From GCA-2733415 sp965178635 (GTDB taxonomy: Bacteria; Bacteroidota; Bacteroidia; Flavobacteriales; Flavobacteriaceae), in the NCBI GenBank assembly GCA_965178635.1, contig CBCXVT010000004.1, positions 1 to 55,661 of the forward strand: a stretch of DNA of 55,661 nt, given 5' to 3'. A program made the position numbers and the translations under genes. The notes beneath the pieces are model-generated. The model ran no database searches. It saw only the letters and a list, made by a program, of their open reading frames with translations, and was not told where the DNA came from. This document shows, piece by piece, positions 54,351 through 55,661 of the stretch (the stretch's first letter is position 1; every line of letters begins with the position of its first letter).

Positions 54351-54811
54351 TTAATAATTCTCTATTCCGTTTTCATCCAATTGTACAACCAGCCAATCTT
54401 CTAATACATTGGCCCCTACATTTTATAAAACTCAATAGCAGGTGTATTCCAATCTAACACATTCCATTCTACTCGCCTTAATTTTTCAGACTTCGCTTTA
54501 GCCACTATAGCATCAAGTAAACCTTTACCAACACCTTTTCCACGATAACGTTGTGTAACAATTAAATCTTCTAAATGAATTGTTTTGCCTTTCCAAGTAG
54601 AATACCTGTTATAGAATAAAGCTATACCTACAATTTCACCGTTTCCTTCCGCAACTAAACAATTAAATAAGTTGTTTTGAAAATCACTTGACAGTTCCTC
54701 TATTGTAACTTTTACTTCATCTGATGCTTTTTCAAAATCTGCTAATTCTTGTATTAACTCTAATACTGAAACTAAATCTTCTTGCTTTACATCTCTTATA
54801 TTAAACTCCAT
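54351..54811 (-). pseudogene. GNAT family acetyltransferase with a late frameshift
   Basis: A GNAT acetyltransferase: MEFNIRDVKQEDLVSVLELI at the start, IHLEDLIVTQRYRGKGVGKGLL (the acetyl-CoA loop RxxGxG) and RRVEWNVLDWNTPAIEFYK near the end. The frame stops at 54416 immediately after EFYKM. Adding one base in the run at 54421-54424 restores GANVLEDWLVVQLDENG and a stop at 54351, one base before the aspartokinase ATG. A single missing base in a homopolymer is most simply a sequencing error; otherwise the last 20 residues are lost. Diamine acetyltransferase-like by sequence; substrate unknown. Confidence 0.8.
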
Positions 54812-54833
54812 AACAACTCTATTTCTATACTCA

Positions 54834-54841
54834 CAAATTTA
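54834..54841 (-). promoter_or_regulatory. Candidate -7 element before the GNAT-aspartokinase operon
   Basis: On the minus strand TAAATTTG matches TAnnTTTG, 23 bases before the GNAT ATG. No TTTG is found at the expected distance upstream, so this is a half-supported promoter. Confidence 0.35.
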
Positions 54842-54992
54842 TACTTACATCTTTTAGCATCCTAATATCACAACTTTATTTTAACAAAAAAAGTGTTTTT
54901 GAACTACTCACACTCAGTAAAGTTTTAATTTGTTAATTAAAAAACCCTAAATATTTTGTGTAGTTTTGCAGCAATCAAGACAACAACTACAT

Positions 54993-55661
54993 ATGACTAA
55001 CAAACACAAAACATTAGGTGAATTTATAATTGAAAACCAAAGCAGTTTCAAGTATTCATCTGGTGAACTTTCAAGATTAATAAACTCAATTAGACTTGCT
55101 GCGAAAGTTGTAAATCATGAAATCAGAAAAGCTGGTTTGGTTGATATTACTGGTGCTGCAGGAGAATTAATGTTCAAGGTGAAGCGCAACAAAAATTAGA
55201 TGTGTATGCCAATGACATTTTTAAAGAAACATTGATCAACCGAGAAATTGTTTGTGGTATTGCTTCTGAAGAAGAAGATGATTTTGTAATTGTTGAAGGA
55301 AGTAATAAGAAAAACGAAAACAGTTATGTATTAATGATGGATCCGCTTGATGGTTCATCTAACATAGATGTAAATGTTTCTGTAGGAACAATATTTTCTA
55401 TTTACAGAAGAATTTCTCCAGTAGGTACTCCTGTAACTATAGAAGATTTTTTGCAACCTGGTAAAAACCAAGTTGCAGCTGGTTATGTAGCTTACGGAAC
55501 ATCTACAATGATGGTATTTACAACTGGTGATGGCGTAAACGGGTTTACGTTAAACCCAGCAATCGGGACATTTTACTTGTCACACCCAAACATGAAAATT
55601 AAAGAGACAGGAAAAATATATTCAGTTAGTGAAGGTTATTTTGCTCACTTTCAAAAAGGAA
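54993..55661 (+). pseudogene. fbp: Fructose-1,6-bisphosphatase class I, frameshifted and cut by the window end
   Basis: Removes the 1-phosphate of fructose 1,6-bisphosphate in gluconeogenesis, partner to pckA in this genome. The start MTNKHKTLGEFIIENQ (54993) is followed by SIRLAAKVVNHEIRKAGL. At about 55166 one base is missing (after GCAGGAGAA): the frame ends early at 55199, but the next frame continues NVQGEAQQKLDVYANDIF, then CGIASEEEDDFVIVE and the metal-site MMDPLDGSSNIDVN. All catalytic motifs up to the window end are present. Probably a sequencing error; the 3' end lies outside the window. A TAGTTTTG -7-like element lies at 54961-54968. Confidence 0.88.

Noticed and set aside
11692..55661. 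Defence island, CRISPR, prophage or mobile element
   Set aside because: No array of spaced repeats, no transposase, integrase, phage structural or nuclease-defence genes were seen; the segment reads as ordinary chromosomal housekeeping plus T9SS and sensor genes.

Overview
The window is two unrelated pieces of bacterial DNA joined near position 11,245. The left piece (1 to about 11,245) comes from a polar-flagellated gammaproteobacterium, probably of the Alteromonadales/Vibrio type. It carries the end of cheV, then cheR and flgBCDEFGHIJKL in the standard order. Strong Shine-Dalgarno sequences precede nearly every gene, and two near-perfect sigma-54 promoters lie in front of flgB and flgF. The right piece (about 11,245 to 55,661) comes from a marine Flavobacteriaceae-like member of the Bacteroidota. 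It is visibly more AT-rich and lacks Shine-Dalgarno sequences. It uses TTTG-N19-TAnnTTTG type promoters and carries type IX secretion (T9SS) sorting domains, DUF2723, HisKA_2 kinases and other Bacteroidota families. The join falls inside flgL and inside ribF, and happens to stay in frame, so one open frame encodes half of FlgL followed by the riboflavin-kinase half of RibF. I read this as an assembly or amplification chimera, not as gene transfer.

Left piece: CheV and CheR (chemotaxis adaptation) are followed by a terminator. A sigma-54 promoter then drives flgBCDE (rod, hook cap, hook). A second terminator and second sigma-54 promoter start flgFGHIJKL (rod, L and P rings, peptidoglycan hydrolase, hook-filament junction).

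Right piece, in order: ribF remnant and an HTTM membrane protein; tRNA-Gln with a textbook Bacteroidota promoter; a DUF2723 gene shattered by about twenty single-base shifts in its first 1.9 kb; a NodB-type deacetylase; a thioredoxin-fold protein without its CxxC cysteines; a membrane metallophosphoesterase; polA; three related HisKA_2 sensor kinases with different input modules plus a secreted orphan; pckA; DUF423; a saccharopine-dehydrogenase-like enzyme; a 34-residue membrane microprotein; a short SSB; a DUF1287 protein; a zinc-ribbon protein; an M28 peptidase; an NAD-dependent epimerase-like protein; a TPR protein; tadA and dxs back to back; two large T9SS cargo proteins that both contain a PA domain (the second, an M36 metalloprotease, has a premature stop just after its signal peptide); a 2-hydroxyacid dehydrogenase; a VOC protein; a TM2 protein; an arsR-DUF6428-arsC cluster without an efflux pump; an OlsF-like two-domain acyltransferase; aspartokinase behind a frameshifted GNAT gene; and a frameshifted 5' part of fbp running off the end.

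No CRISPR array, insertion sequence, prophage or rRNA was seen, and no intergenic stretch exceeds 300 bases. I found no convincing wholly new multi-gene system. The best biological leads are the kinase cluster with its secreted orphan, the PA-domain T9SS pair, the pumpless ars cluster and the microprotein beside ssb. The best technical leads are the chimeric join and the insertion-riddled DUF2723 gene.
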